From assembly GCA_014529385.2 (NCBI GenBank), contig CM043963.1:72564412-72628411 (forward strand): a stretch of DNA of 64,000 nt. Reading direction: 5' to 3'. The notes under the pieces were generated by a model that saw nothing but the letters and a program-made list of their open reading frames with translations, was not told the origin of the DNA and did no database searches. The stretch's first letter is position 1, and every line of letters starts with the position of its first letter. The position numbers and the translations under genes are program-made. Below are positions 22,486 to 32,791 of the stretch, in pieces. This stretch comes from Adiantum capillus-veneris. Taxonomy: Eukaryota; Streptophyta; Polypodiopsida; Polypodiales; Pteridaceae.

Positions 22486-23400
22486 TGTGGGACGCATGTT
22501 TAACCTCACCATCCTATCTTATTGCAGTATTAGTGAGAACCACGATTAAATTGTCAATCCATGGGATGAATCTGACTCGACTAGTGCATAGAGGCTACAA
22601 GAGATTGTCGATCTCTCGGAAAACAACTAACAACTCGCATCTAACTCAAGCTACACTCAAGTGACTGAAATCACCAAAAGCCAATCGCTCATCGACAAAC
22701 AAATCACATCCGATACAGCATTAAATGACATCCAAACGTAATGAAATTTTTAGGGCATGTTTATAAGACCTAAGCACACATGCTTATGGTTTCAAACCCC
22801 ACTTTAGGTCAAGTTCCAAAGTCACGATTATTAATAGCAGTGGATTTTTGACCTAGTCGTTTTCGACCCAGAATGCATCTAAATGCTTAGCAATGATGCC
22901 CCAATACCCCGCCTATGCTTGGTTTTTGATTTGAAAGTCTAAATTCCTAGTTATGATGAAATTAGGCAAAAACTGCGAATTACTATGATGTGTTTACGTC
23001 AATGCATAGAGCTCTTACCTGCGGTTGCAATGCAACAAACATGACTACAATGTGACAATCGGGGAGAGAGTAGGAAGCGTGAGAAGCAGAGGAGTGAGCG
23101 CCGTTAGCTCACGCTGCGTTTCTATTATCCAAAAACTTGAAAATAACTTACAAAAATTGGCTTTTATACCTTAGCCAAGGTTTTTGGTGGTTCAAACTAA
23201 TAATCCGAGAGTTCTACCAATGATGGGTAATGACAGGCTGATACAATCTGAAAGCTTGTAGCCCTGGCTCATCAATTAGAGAGTTTATCCGAGAAAATAG
23301 GAGTTACGATATTCTCGATTTATCAAAATAATAAGTGTTTTACAATGAGAACTCTGAAAAATGGTATCCGTGTTAGCTTGCTGCTAACATAGAGCATCAA
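22486..23400 (-). repeat. Element A 5' LTR, outer end unresolved
   Basis: The inner terminus TGTGGGACGCATG at 22486 is fixed by the primer site. A TATA-like TATAAAAG on the minus strand (23161-23168) sits in a context similar to that in the element D LTR. The partner LTR is not in the window, so the outer end is only an estimate based on the 941-bp LTRs of D. Confidence 0.55.
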
Positions 23401-24114
23401 TCGCTCCATAAGGGCTCATATATCGATATTAGTATAAGCTTTGAGCTCAATCTCCTACAAAGGGCTAAGGGCTATGACTATAGTATCTGACTGTAAGAGA
23501 AGAGACTGCGAGACTATGCAAGAGTCTGCAACCATTCTATATGCAAGGGGGCTTCTTGAGCATATATGCTATGGGAATTAAACACCCTAGGTGGAAAGTA
23601 AATGGATACACCTAGATGGGGATATTTGTGATGCCTGCTAAACAGTGGGTTTGTTACACCACTAAGTCCATATAATAGGTGTTGTGAGAATGTGCAATGG
23701 TGTATGATTTCTCTATCCCCAAGAGGGTTTCTTGAGAATGTAAAATGAAGGCATTAAGCATCCAAGGTGCATGCAGTGAAGGAGGAGCATAAATCTAAGG
23801 ATAATACATATTCAAATCGAAATAAGGCATGCTATTACGTAAATATGTTAAGTAACTAGGTCCTGCTAATGAAAATGACCAAAAGGGAGTAGTTACGAGG
23901 CGTACATTTTAGTAATGCAACCAGATCCAAATACAGGATTCTATGGCATTCTATGTATACGACATTATATTGATTCATAAAAACATTTATCCTTATGGTG
24001 AGTAGGAAATTCTTTTATGTATGTGTACAAATCGGATCCAAATGGACCCAACCAACCAAAAAATATAATATCTACAAAGTGAGAATGTTTGTGTGTGGGT
24101 GTGGGTGTGGGTGT

Positions 24115-24200
<86 letters not shown>

Positions 24201-24662
24201 TACCCCATGGCTATGCTTTTCTTGGCCGCAGCAACGCGTGGGTCATACACTAGTTTCACTAAAAAGCACTAAAAATCATGAAAAGGTGAAAAGCGTACAA
24301 AAAGCATATTTTTTTAAAATTGAACCATAGCTTCCTCAGGACTCGTAGATTAAGGATCCGGCTTTGCTTTTTGTAAAAAAGCATCGAAAAGCACAACAAA
24401 CATGAAAAAGATTTTAAAAAACATATTTTTTTCAAAATTGAATAAACATTCGTCTGAACTACTGGAATATGAAAACGACCTTTCTTTTCACTTTAGAACC
24501 TTACAATGTTGCCAAACAAGCATTTTAAACCAAAATTTCACAAAGCGGATGTTAGAAACTATTTTTGTTATTTTTAAAAGAGACCCAAAAATTGGGGATC
24601 GTATCCTCTCACACTTGAAAAATTCGAGGTGTCCTCATCTAAACATGAAATTTGAGGTGTCC
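23401..24662. other. Unassigned A/T-rich DNA with simple repeats
   Basis: No gene recognised. It probably holds the outer end of the element A LTR and the 3' LTR region of chromovirus G, but I cannot place either boundary. Visible structure: a (GT)n(GA)n microsatellite at 24089-24200, a degenerate tandem pair of about 110 bp (24260-24345, 24370-24450) with a shared AAAAAGCA...CATATTTTTTT pattern, and a short direct repeat GAGGTGTCCTCA at 24628 and 24653. Confidence 0.55.
24089..24200. repeat. (GT)n(GA)n microsatellite
   Basis: GTGTGGGT units grade into a pure GT run, then a GA run. Frames predicted across it on either strand are low-complexity artefacts. Confidence 0.95.
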
Positions 24663-24808
24663 TCACCTAGACATGAAATCTGGATAATCTAGTCTCCTTA
24701 CATCATCGCATTCCCAAGTAGCATCTTCCTCAAGATATGTTGACCATTTAACAAGGTGTTCAAGAATGGTCCGATTACAAAGAGGTTTACTTCTACTTTG
24801 AAGAATAG
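24663..24808 (-). pseudogene. Chromovirus G integrase chromodomain (separated part)
   Basis: The frame reads through ILQSRSKPLCNRTILEHLV, then KWSTYLEEDATWE, and ends at PDFMSR. This matches the C-terminal chromodomain of plant chromoviral integrases, whose signature is a VKW...ATWE pattern and which targets integration to marked chromatin. The rest of the integrase lies at 52993-54100, on the other side of the 28-kb insertion. Removing the insertion and one AATAG copy joins the two halves in the same reading frame, so they were one gene. The element ends beyond this to the left. Confidence 0.92.
24804..24808. other. Left target-site duplication of the compound insertion (AATAG)
   Basis: AATAG directly precedes the LTR at 24809 and recurs directly after the LTR ending at 52992. 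It marks 24809-52992 as one integration into chromovirus G. Confidence 0.88.
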
Positions 24809-25748
24809 TGTTGAGCCAGCAGAGGATCACACCCACATTTTTGCTCACACTCATCATTTTTGTAACCATTGATTGTAATAAATGTCTTTCCGACATTGAT
24901 TTTGAATTGAGCCATTCATTAAGTAACAGGACTCAATTGAGTTTCCAGCTTGTAATCCCGAAGTAATTTCACTTGCTGATGTAATTAGTTAGAGATGTTC
25001 TCACCTCCAAGGCTGAGGTATATAAGCCAAAGTTTTTGTAACCTAAGGGGATTCAGATTATTAATCAAAGTGAGTTTTTGAGCGCCGTGACTGTGTCTGA
25101 GAGAGAGTGAGAGAGAGAGTGAGTCTTATCTACTTGCTACGCGAGCTACGGAGCCGCCATTGGAGAAGCGACACTGCCATTGTGTTAGCAACGGCGAGAG
25201 CTACGCACAGATACCAAGAGTGCGCGCTATCGGCTTCTATGTGTGGTAAGTTCCTACGAGCTTCGGTGTGAGTTTTCTTCCAACTCGTGTATCGGAATAG
25301 AGCGTGCAGCATATCTATAGAACCACAACGAGTAGAGCTACGCATTAGTACCATCGGGGTCAAGTTTCGGTCACCTGTATTTTTTGGCCTGTCTTCATAC
25401 GCGTTTACCGCACGGAGTGATTATAGGTTGATTTTGCAGTTCAAGTCTTTAGGGTGTTGTTCTTACCTGTGCATAGACTTCCCCTTGAGTTTGAGATCGA
25501 TTCAATGATTCTAGATCCTGTTTCGTATAGCATTCGTTCGTAGTACGGATTTCAGTCACTTGCGTATTTTAGAACTTAGATTTGATTTCCTTAGTAGTGA
25601 TTGTCATTAGAAGGTCGAGTAGGTGATTTGACACCCACCTAGTTGTTTCCATGCGCCTGCGGGTCAAGCTTCGTCCTCGTCTGACAAATTCTGTTGTTGG
25701 TTGAGTTCTCGCTATTTAGCTTCCGCTAGCGGCGTAACCGCCTTAACA
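24809..25748 (+). repeat. Inverted extra LTR of element D
   Basis: A 940-bp full LTR (TGTTGAGCC...CCTTAACA) in plus orientation, opposite to element D. It is the reverse complement of 25935-26875 and of the split LTR at 43265-43275/52059-52992, with scattered differences. A plus-strand primer site and about 150 bp of D leader follow it, then a head-to-head junction. Confidence 0.93.
25019..25025 (+). promoter_or_regulatory. TATA box in element D LTR (inverted copy)
   Basis: TATATAA in the context GCTGAGG-TATATAA-GCC. The same box is in the other two LTR copies, on the minus strand (26659-26665 in the 3' LTR). It is a plausible core promoter; the transcription start is not determined. Confidence 0.6.
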
Positions 25749-25934
25749 TTTGGCGCCGCTGCCGGGGACGAGAGCCCTAAGTAGGTGACCTTAGACTAAT
25801 CCTACGAGGTGAGTCGTATAAACTACTTTGTATACTTTAGTTAGAAAAGATCTAGGAGTGGTGGACTCCGAAGATCTCGAGAGATACTAGCAAGTGGGAT
25901 ACTAGCGGCTCTCGTCCCCGGCAGCGGCGCCAAA
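25749..25934. other. Head-to-head junction of two D leaders
   Basis: Plus-strand D leader runs from 25749 to about 25898, then a 10-bp junction, then 25909-25934 is the primer-site end of a D leader in minus orientation. A 9-bp direct repeat, GATACTAGC, occurs at both sides of the junction (25884 and 25898). The arms are unequal: about 150 bp of leader on one side and about 26 bp on the other. Confidence 0.85.
25751..25768 (+). promoter_or_regulatory. Primer-binding site of the inverted LTR
   Basis: TGGCGCCGCTGCCGGGGA, two bases inside the LTR end; identical to the D site at 43245-43262. Confidence 0.9.
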
Positions 25935-26875
25935 TGTTATGGCGGTTATGCCGCTAGCGGAAGCTAAATAGCGAGAACTCAACCAACAACAGAATTTGTC
26001 AGACGAGGACGAAGCTTGACCCGCAGGCGCATGGAAACAACTAGGTGGGTGTCAAATCACCTACTCGACCTTCTAATGACAATCACTACTAAGAAAATCA
26101 AATCTAAGTTCTAAAATACGCAAGTGACTGAAATCCGTACTACGAACGAATGCTATACGAAACAGGATCTAGAATCATTGAATCGGTCTCAAACTCAAGG
26201 GGAAGTCTATGTACTAGGTAAGAACAACACCCTAAAGACTTGAACTGCAAAATCAACCTATAATCACTCCGTGCGGTAAACGTGTATGAAGACAGGCCAA
26301 AAAATATAGGTGACCAAAACTTGACCCCCATGGTACTAATGTGTAGCTCTACTCGTTGTGGTTCTATAGATATGCTGCACACTCTATTCCGACACACGAG
26401 TTGGAAGAAAACTCACACCGAAGCTCATAGGAACTTACCACACATAGAAGCCGATAGCGCGCACTCTTGGTATCTGTGCGTAGCTCTCGCCGTTGCTAAC
26501 ACAATGGCGGTGTCGCTTCTCCAATGGCAGCTCCGTAGCTCGCGTAGCAAGTAGATAAGACTCACTCTCTCTCTCACTCTCTCTCAGACACAGTCACGGC
26601 GCTCAAAAACTCACTTTGATTAATAATCTGAATCCCCTTAGGTTACAAAAACTTTGGCTTATATACCTCAGCCTTGGAGGTGAGAACATCTGTAACTAAT
26701 TACATCAGCAAGTGAAATTACTTCGGGATTACAAGCTAGAAACTCAATTGAGTCCCGTTACTTAATGAATGGCTCAATTCAAAATCAATGTCGGAAAGAC
26801 ATTTATTACAATCAATGGTTACAAAAATGATGAGTGTGAGCAAAAATGTGGGTGTGATCCTCTGCTGGCTCAACA
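25935..26875 (-). repeat. Element D 3' LTR
   Basis: 941 bp, TGTTATGGCGG...GGCTCAACA on the plus strand. By eye it differs from the 5' LTR at roughly 20 positions, mostly transitions. Its left side also adjoins a primer-site sequence, as a 5' LTR would. Confidence 0.95.
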
Positions 26876-26891
26876 CTCCCCCCCTCCGCGT
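26876..26891 (-). promoter_or_regulatory. Element D polypurine tract
   Basis: The minus strand reads GCGGAGGGGGGGAG up to the 3' LTR, the expected primer for plus-strand DNA synthesis. Confidence 0.88.
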
Positions 26892-26986
26892 TCATGTCGT
26901 CCTTGACATGACCTTTATGCTTGGTCAATAAAGTCCTGTGGTCTTGAGCATCTGCAAATGTGATTCGTATCGCAGGTTGCCAATGG

Positions 26987-29900
26987 TCAAGGTTGGGCCG
27001 AATATTTTGCTTTCGTGGGTGAAAAAGCCGGTGTAGAAAGCTTCTTCGAATGTTTGCATGTGGAAGCTAGGCAAAAACATAATCCTCTGGTATAGGAGGT
27101 GCAACACTTTTGAGAAGGCTGCAATGAAAGATCATACATCATATCAGTCACTGTGTCGGCCGTCGATAGTAGACTCGAGGTCGTGGCTTTATCTGGCGCG
27201 AACACTTCAATGCAAGCTAAGAGAGTCCTGCAAATTTTCTTGAGCATCTGACACGAAAGGTCAGCAGAGCCAGTAAAGAGCTTGATGGTGCCCGTTAGGG
27301 TTTTCACCATGTAGGCTTTACCTATTCTCTCTCCTGCCTTTGGTCCTGGCATCCTGGGGTAATTAAGCCAATTTGGCTTCTTTTCTATAATCCTGCCATG
27401 CTCTTTCCAGCTTCTGACTCTTGGCACCGGGCAGAAGGTTGCATGCTCCCGAATCTCCTTTGGTGCCTCCACCAAGTAGATGAGATAGGCTGGGTATTTG
27501 TTCAGCCAACCTTTCCTCCATCTAGGCTGCGAATCTACAATCTTCTTTGATTGTTCCTCTTTTGTGATGTCGCCTTCGTAAAGAGCGACATACTGCTCCT
27601 CCTCTATTCTCTTTTTCGTTTTTATCACTTCAAATTTCATCAAAGGGAAAGGCAGGCTGGGTTGCATCCACTCTTCATGGAGCACTTTTGTGTCTAGTCC
27701 CTGAAGTCTAATGGAGATTAGGAGTCTCCTCTCCCATTCCATTTCCGCCTTGGCACTCTCCTCTGCTGACTTTTCTATTTGGTCATGGAGTCTTTGTTCT
27801 TCTTCTTCAGAGATTCTTGAAGTCGAGGTCACCTCGTGAACTGGGGCTGGATCTTCAATTGTGGTTGCCTCTCCAGTTTCTGGTAGTTCTATGGCTGCTC
27901 CACCTGATTCTTCTTGTGGTGTCTCTGTCTCTCTTCTTTGTTGCTCTTGTAGATCTTGGAGCTGTTTGCGGAGGGTCTCATTCTCTGTTCTTAGTGTTTG
28001 ATTTTCTAAAGTGAGCCTCTCCTCTGCTGCCAATGATCCCTCCGCAATGTGCAACCTTTGCACTTGCTCTAATCTTAGCTCTCTTTGTAAGCTTCGGACC
28101 TGGTCTTCCAGAGCTGGTACAAGAGCTCCCTCTTGTTCGGTCCCTGCTCTGCTAGCTCTAGGGGTAGTCCTGAGTCTAGTGATTGTTCTTTCTTGGAGCT
28201 CGACTCTTTCCCTTAGCTCAATGAGCTCATCTTTAGCCGCCTCCAAGTCGTCTTCCATCCGCTCCCTTGCTTCCTGTGCACTTGTTACTTCTCTTGAAGC
28301 CTCAGCTAGCTGGAGTATCAAGCCGTCTCTCTCGTTTTCCGCATCGTAGAGTGATGCTTTATGACTTTCAGATTCAGTCATAGCATCCTCTAATTTCCTC
28401 TGCAACTCGGCTTCCCTTTGTTTGGCTATCTCAATCTCCGCTTCCTTTGCCTTGGATCTTTCTTTGATCTTGTTGAGCAGTTCATGCACCATGTGCATGT
28501 CTTTTTCATCTTCATCTGTCAACTCTAAAGCTTTTTTGGCCACCACCTCCACTGGCTTCGGCTCTTCTAGTACGTTCTGCTCATCCAGTTTTTCATCACT
28601 TTCTTTTGTACTCTTTGTATTTTCCTCTGTCCCTCTCCGATCATCTCGTTTTTGTAGGGTGATCCCATAAACCGCCTCAAGGGCCTCTTCTTCAGTGTAC
28701 CCTATCGCTACCAGATCCTCATAATCGTTTTTCTTTTGCTGAATTGGATCTATCTCCTTTTCCTTGGTCCCGGCCTCCGGCTTTTCCATACCAGCCGTGT
28801 CCATCTCTCCTGTGGTCTCTTCCACAATGATTTCCGTCTTCTTCGGGCTGGGTACATCAGTAAAGGAGGGCTGATTGTCCTCAGTCATCTTGGCTTTCCC
28901 TTTGTTTGCTTGCCCGTCTTTCTCTTGAGGTTCAGTAGACTCATCTACTTTCTTCTTCCCCTTGTCGTCCTTTTGCAGCTCAGCTTTTAAAAGTTGTACT
29001 TCCTCTTCAGTGTATGGCTCGACAGGTTGCTGCTCCAGTATTGCCTCTGACTCCTCATAAGCTCTAATATATTGATCATATTGATCAACATGTGGCCTGG
29101 CTGAGCTAGTTCCGACTTTAGTGGGGTCTGGCACCCACTTTTCTTCAAAGTCCCCCTTTAGAGCTCTTTCCGCTCTAAACTGCTCCACTAGTCTTTCCAT
29201 TCGTGCCGCTTTCTGACTTTTGGTTTGCTAGGGATCAACCTTCTTCTTTGCTTTCTTCATAATCGGCTCATCCACATTCTCTTCAGGTTCTGAAACTATT
29301 TCTAGTTTCCTGCGTGCTCTTGTGGACGCCCTCTTGGATACTTCAGGCTGTTCTTCCTCCTCATCGGCTTCTCTAAGCCACTCATTCTGGGAGGGAACCT
29401 TTGGCCATTGATCTCTGGCTCCAATAGCTTCATAAGCTATTCTTGTCAGAACTTTAGCTCCTCCTATATACTTTGGCTTCTCGTTGTGCATGGCAATTAC
29501 TTGCTCGTGGATGTGTTGAGCGTAATTCACCTCTTTTGGCATATTGCTCTTCAATGCCCATGTGATGGTAGTTGCAATGGCATGGGGCGGTGTCGTATAC
29601 TTTTGCGGTCTTTTACTGCAAATATGGAGAAATTGGTTGTACAGTCGGCAAAGGGTTGCCGCTCTTTGGTCTGCCATATCTCCATAAGTTGCATTCTGTT
29701 TCTTGGACCCATAAACCTCTATAGCCTCCCTTCTTTCCCTGACAGAGCTCCCTTTGTTGTTCAGCTTCAATGCATCTGCAATGAGCTGTGGAGTGATCTG
29801 TACCTCTACTTTCTCTCCATCTATTGCTGTCAATGTGGCTTTCCCATCCTTCTGAATGGATGTTGCCAACTCGTACACTCTTCTTATATCCACACCTGAT

Positions 29901-30199
29901 GGTCTCGAGGTGAAGAAATTGTGCAAGTCTGCCCTTTCCAGGTACCTGCTGATGTTCTTTGACGTGCTATAATCCACCAATTCTTGTGGGATCATCGGTA
30001 TATCCACCGCTTGCCCTTGAGGATCTCTGAAAGTCCCCTGGTAGATCTTTATTCCCTCTTGTTCCAGTACTGCTTCCTCCACCCAAGTTTTGGTTGGCTT
30101 GAGGGTTTCTGCTGGAATGTCAAAGGGTTCTGCTTCTGCAAGAGCATCTTTGATTGTCGGTCTTTTTCTCTTTGTTGCTGATAACTTGGCGGAATCCAT
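26987..30199 (-). pseudogene. Element D extra ORF downstream of pol (coiled-coil protein)
   Basis: One frame of 1,071 codons from ATG 30199 (MDSAKLSATKRKRPT), interrupted only by TAG at 29228-29230 (codon 324). Residues about 60-270 form a globular region (LERADLHNFFTSRPSGVDIRR ... DALKLNNKG ... TLCRLYNQFLHICSKRP). I think it resembles the plant-transposon-protein domain found in extra ORFs of some plant gypsy elements, but cannot confirm that. An acidic Lys/Glu linker and a long coiled coil (about residues 550-800 of the joined frame) follow, then a C-terminal domain with WRKGWLNKYPAYLIYLVE. It has no retropepsin, polymerase or zinc motifs. It lies in sense orientation between pol and the 3' LTR, behind its own palindrome array. 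A structural or DNA-binding role is possible; the function is unknown. Confidence 0.75.
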
Positions 30200-30365
30200 G
30201 GATCCTGTAACTCCAATTTCAGAAGTTAGCGTCTTTTTAGTACTGAAAGCCGAAATGAAGCTTTTAACTATTCAAATGACTTGAAAATTGAAACATGAGC
30301 TATTCAGGGCCTAAGGATGCAGGGTAGGTGAAAAAATATGCAAACTGGGCTCAAAATCATGCTGG

Positions 30366-30389
30366 AGACATCATACGCGTATGATGTCT
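30366..30389. repeat. Element D palindrome, 3' array copy 1
   Basis: Perfect 24-bp palindrome: arm AGACATCATA, core CGCG, inverted arm. It lies 167 bp upstream of the extra ORF start. Confidence 0.93.
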
Positions 30390-30648
30390 TTTGTGTCAAA
30401 ATGACTTCATATTGGTTGTGCTTGTAGCTGATAGTGTATACATGAGTATCATATGCTTGGATTTGAGTTTGGATCCCATTTGGTCAAGTTTTGGCCAGTT
30501 TAGTCCAGTTCAGGCTCTTGGAAAAATTTTGAAAGAAAATCGGATTTTATGATCCAAATTGGATAAAACTTGGTGGTTCACCTTCAAATGGCATGTAGAT
30601 CACTTCTGTTTGGTGGTTGAAGCCCTGAGGTGCCAAAATCACATAGTG

Positions 30649-30672
30649 AGACATCATACGCGTATGATGTCT
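30649..30672. repeat. Element D palindrome, 3' array copy 2
   Basis: Perfect copy, starting 283 bp from copy 1. Confidence 0.93.
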
Positions 30673-30783
30673 TTTAGTGTATTTTTGGACCAAATTTCTC
30701 TATAAGCTTGGATATGGCTTTAGATAGGCTTATTCGGTGGATTTATGAATTTTGGATATATTTTGGGCTAAAAATGGCTCTAA

Positions 30784-30807
30784 AGACATCATACGCGTAT
30801 GATGTCT
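30784..30807. repeat. Element D palindrome, 3' array copy 3
   Basis: Perfect copy, starting 135 bp from copy 2 (a short unit). Confidence 0.93.
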
Positions 30808-31068
30808 TTTTCATCAATTTTTCATGGGATTGATTCTGTGGACTCCCCATGTACTAGTGAAGGACTGTCTCTACTCAAATCTTGGTTTGGACTTGAGTAT
30901 GTTGGATTTGGGCCAAAAATAGGCTTTGGATGAAGGATTTTCCCTCAATTGGGCTAATGGGGTGATCCACTTGACCAAATGGTTCCAAACTTCATATGTA
31001 GCATGTATTAGATATATATAATGGATGTATGATGACAAATGAGCAATTTTGGCTCTGTAAGTGCAAAT

Positions 31069-31092
31069 AGACATCATACGCGTATGATGTCT
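31069..31092. repeat. Element D palindrome, 3' array copy 4
   Basis: Perfect copy, starting 285 bp from copy 3. Confidence 0.93.
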
Positions 31093-31352
31093 TTTGTGTC
31101 AAAATGGTGCTTTTTGGTTCCAGATAGCTTGTAGATGTGTTAATCAACAATCCTACAAAGTTTCAATGAGTTTGGAGTTATTTTGACAAAATTAAGACCA
31201 AAAATCAATTTTATTGTTTACTTTGCGTCTTTTTGGTTTTCCTTGGGTTTTCTAACTCCAATTCTCATGATACTTGGTTCATAGGATGTGATTAACATGT
31301 GGAATGAGGCTATGCACTCAAATGTTGAAATGGATGTGAAATTCATGTTGTG

Positions 31353-31376
31353 AGACATCATACGCGTATGATGTCT
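31353..31376. repeat. Element D palindrome, 3' array copy 5
   Basis: Perfect copy, starting 284 bp from copy 4. Confidence 0.93.
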
Positions 31377-32791
31377 TTTCTTGAAATGTTGGTCTTTTTG
31401 TGCAAAGAATGCTTTGTGCTAGTGCCCTAAGCCCTGCTAACTAGTTTTCAACTTAAAAAGTCATTAGTTTAGCTAAAAAGCCCCCTTTAGGCATTTCAGT
31501 CTCCGAAGTCGTCTTTTTGCCTTGGAGTTGAATTTCTTCAACTTTTCTTCTCGAGAGTTGCATTTCCAGCTCATTGGATATGTTGTGAAGCCACCTATTT
31601 GGTTGAACTTGACTTTGGCTCCCCGTTCTCCATCTTTCTCCATTTGGTTGTCCGAAAGCGTCTTTTTCACCATTGGTAAGTGAATCAGCTTTCTTTTGGG
31701 TTTTGCTTGCAACATAAGTCATCCATGTATATTTGAAGCTGCTTGTGAAGTTTCATGTCATTTGGTCGTCAATTTTAGCCGTTATGCCAAAATGACGCTT
31801 TCTGTGTCTACAGCCGAATCGGTTGTTCCGACCTAATTTCGGTGATCCAAACCCGGAGATACTCCATGGTTGCATTGCCCTCGATGTTGTTAAGCTTCCT
31901 AAGAAGTTTTGTGTCGTTTCCACAACTTTTTTTCTGTTTGCCTCTTGCAGGCTCTGTTGACCTAGGGTTTTTCAAGTCGTTCTTTCTCGAGCTTTGAGTG
32001 TTAGAAACCCATCTTCTATGTTAGGGTAACCCACCTCTAAGTTCTTGCAAGGTTTGGTTAGGCGGTTGTGCCCCTACCTAGCGTTCTTCCCCATTCCCCG
32101 TCTGCTCTTGTTTCTTGGTTTTGGTCAGTTTTCGCAACAAAAGTTAACGATAAGCATCAAAAGCTTATGGCAACGAGTCTACCTCTCATGTCTGGTGTCC
32201 TCTGAGCTCTCGTAGCAGTCGTAGAAGGCGGTAGAAGGTCGGATGCTCCTGTGTGCTCTTTGCTCTCTCCAAGAAGGTAATAGTGGAAATGAGCTTGAAA
32301 GTGATGTGAAAAATACTTAACTTCGGACTTCCCGGATCACTTGTTACCAAATTTGACATGTGCTCCTATCTCATCGTGAAATGCACTTTAGGATTTGAAA
32401 TTTCTCAATTTGGACTCCGTTTGACCTGTTTCTGAGAAATCTGTCCACTTTGCCAAAATTCTGTCATTTCGGGCTTTCCGCAACTTTTTCAGAATTGTAC
32501 CCAATTTTTACCATGGGTTGCCCTTGTCATTAGGACCATCACCGTCTATTCTTTTCTTTTTTCCGATCTCATTTCACCTGCTTTTTTATTTTTCTTTTAC
32601 TTTTATTAAGAAAATCATAAAAAATAAAGGAAAATAGCAAATTGAAGCCAAAAAATTCCAAACATACACAATAAATAGCTGGTAACCCTGTGTATATGAA
32701 TATACACTTATCTGTGATTTCTGGACTTGGATTACCACTTTTTTCCACTTTATAGCTCCAAAAATACTCTTATTTAGTGATATTTACACGT

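Larger units (their letters stand above)
4204..23400 (-). mobile_element. Element A: long Ty3/gypsy element, 3' end missing
   Basis: Minus-strand order: 5' LTR (from 22486), primer-binding site, a 1.9-kb leader with palindromes, gag, protease 1, reverse transcriptase, RNase H, two H2C2 modules, integrase, second protease-like domain, then a 2.1-kb non-coding tail that ends at Copia-1. Integrase after RNase H makes it Ty3/gypsy; no chromodomain is visible. It resembles element D in every domain and in the order of domains. Element B (13046-18158) interrupts gag. The 3' LTR is not in the window, and the outer end of the 5' LTR (about 23400) is estimated from the 941-bp LTR of D. Confidence 0.85.
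30200..32791 (-). promoter_or_regulatory. Element D inter-ORF region with palindrome array
   Basis: Non-coding region between pol and the extra ORF. The half next to the extra ORF (30366-31376) carries five palindromes at mostly 284-bp spacing. The other half (31400-32791) shows no convincing ORF but shares short blocks with the equivalent part of element A, such as the CTCATGTCT sentence and GTGGAAATGAG. It may act as promoter, leader or splice region for the extra ORF. Confidence 0.65.

Noticed and set aside
23993-24330. Protein-coding frames across 24089-24200
   Set aside because: They only translate the (GT)n(GA)n microsatellite into Val/Cys or Thr/His runs.
25935-26875. Solo LTR unrelated to the inverted LTR
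   Set aside because: Its right side has the polypurine tract and the extra ORF of D, and its left side a primer site; length and sequence match the split 5' LTR. It is the D 3' LTR within the compound insertion.
27817-28670. Plus-strand frames opposite the extra ORF of element D
   Set aside because: They are Ser/Leu-rich antisense shadows of the Glu/Lys-rich coiled coil.
30366-31376. CRISPR array (repeats with regular spacing)
   Set aside because: Intervals are about 260 bp and related to each other, the repeat is fully palindromic, there are no cas genes, and the setting is a plant retrotransposon.
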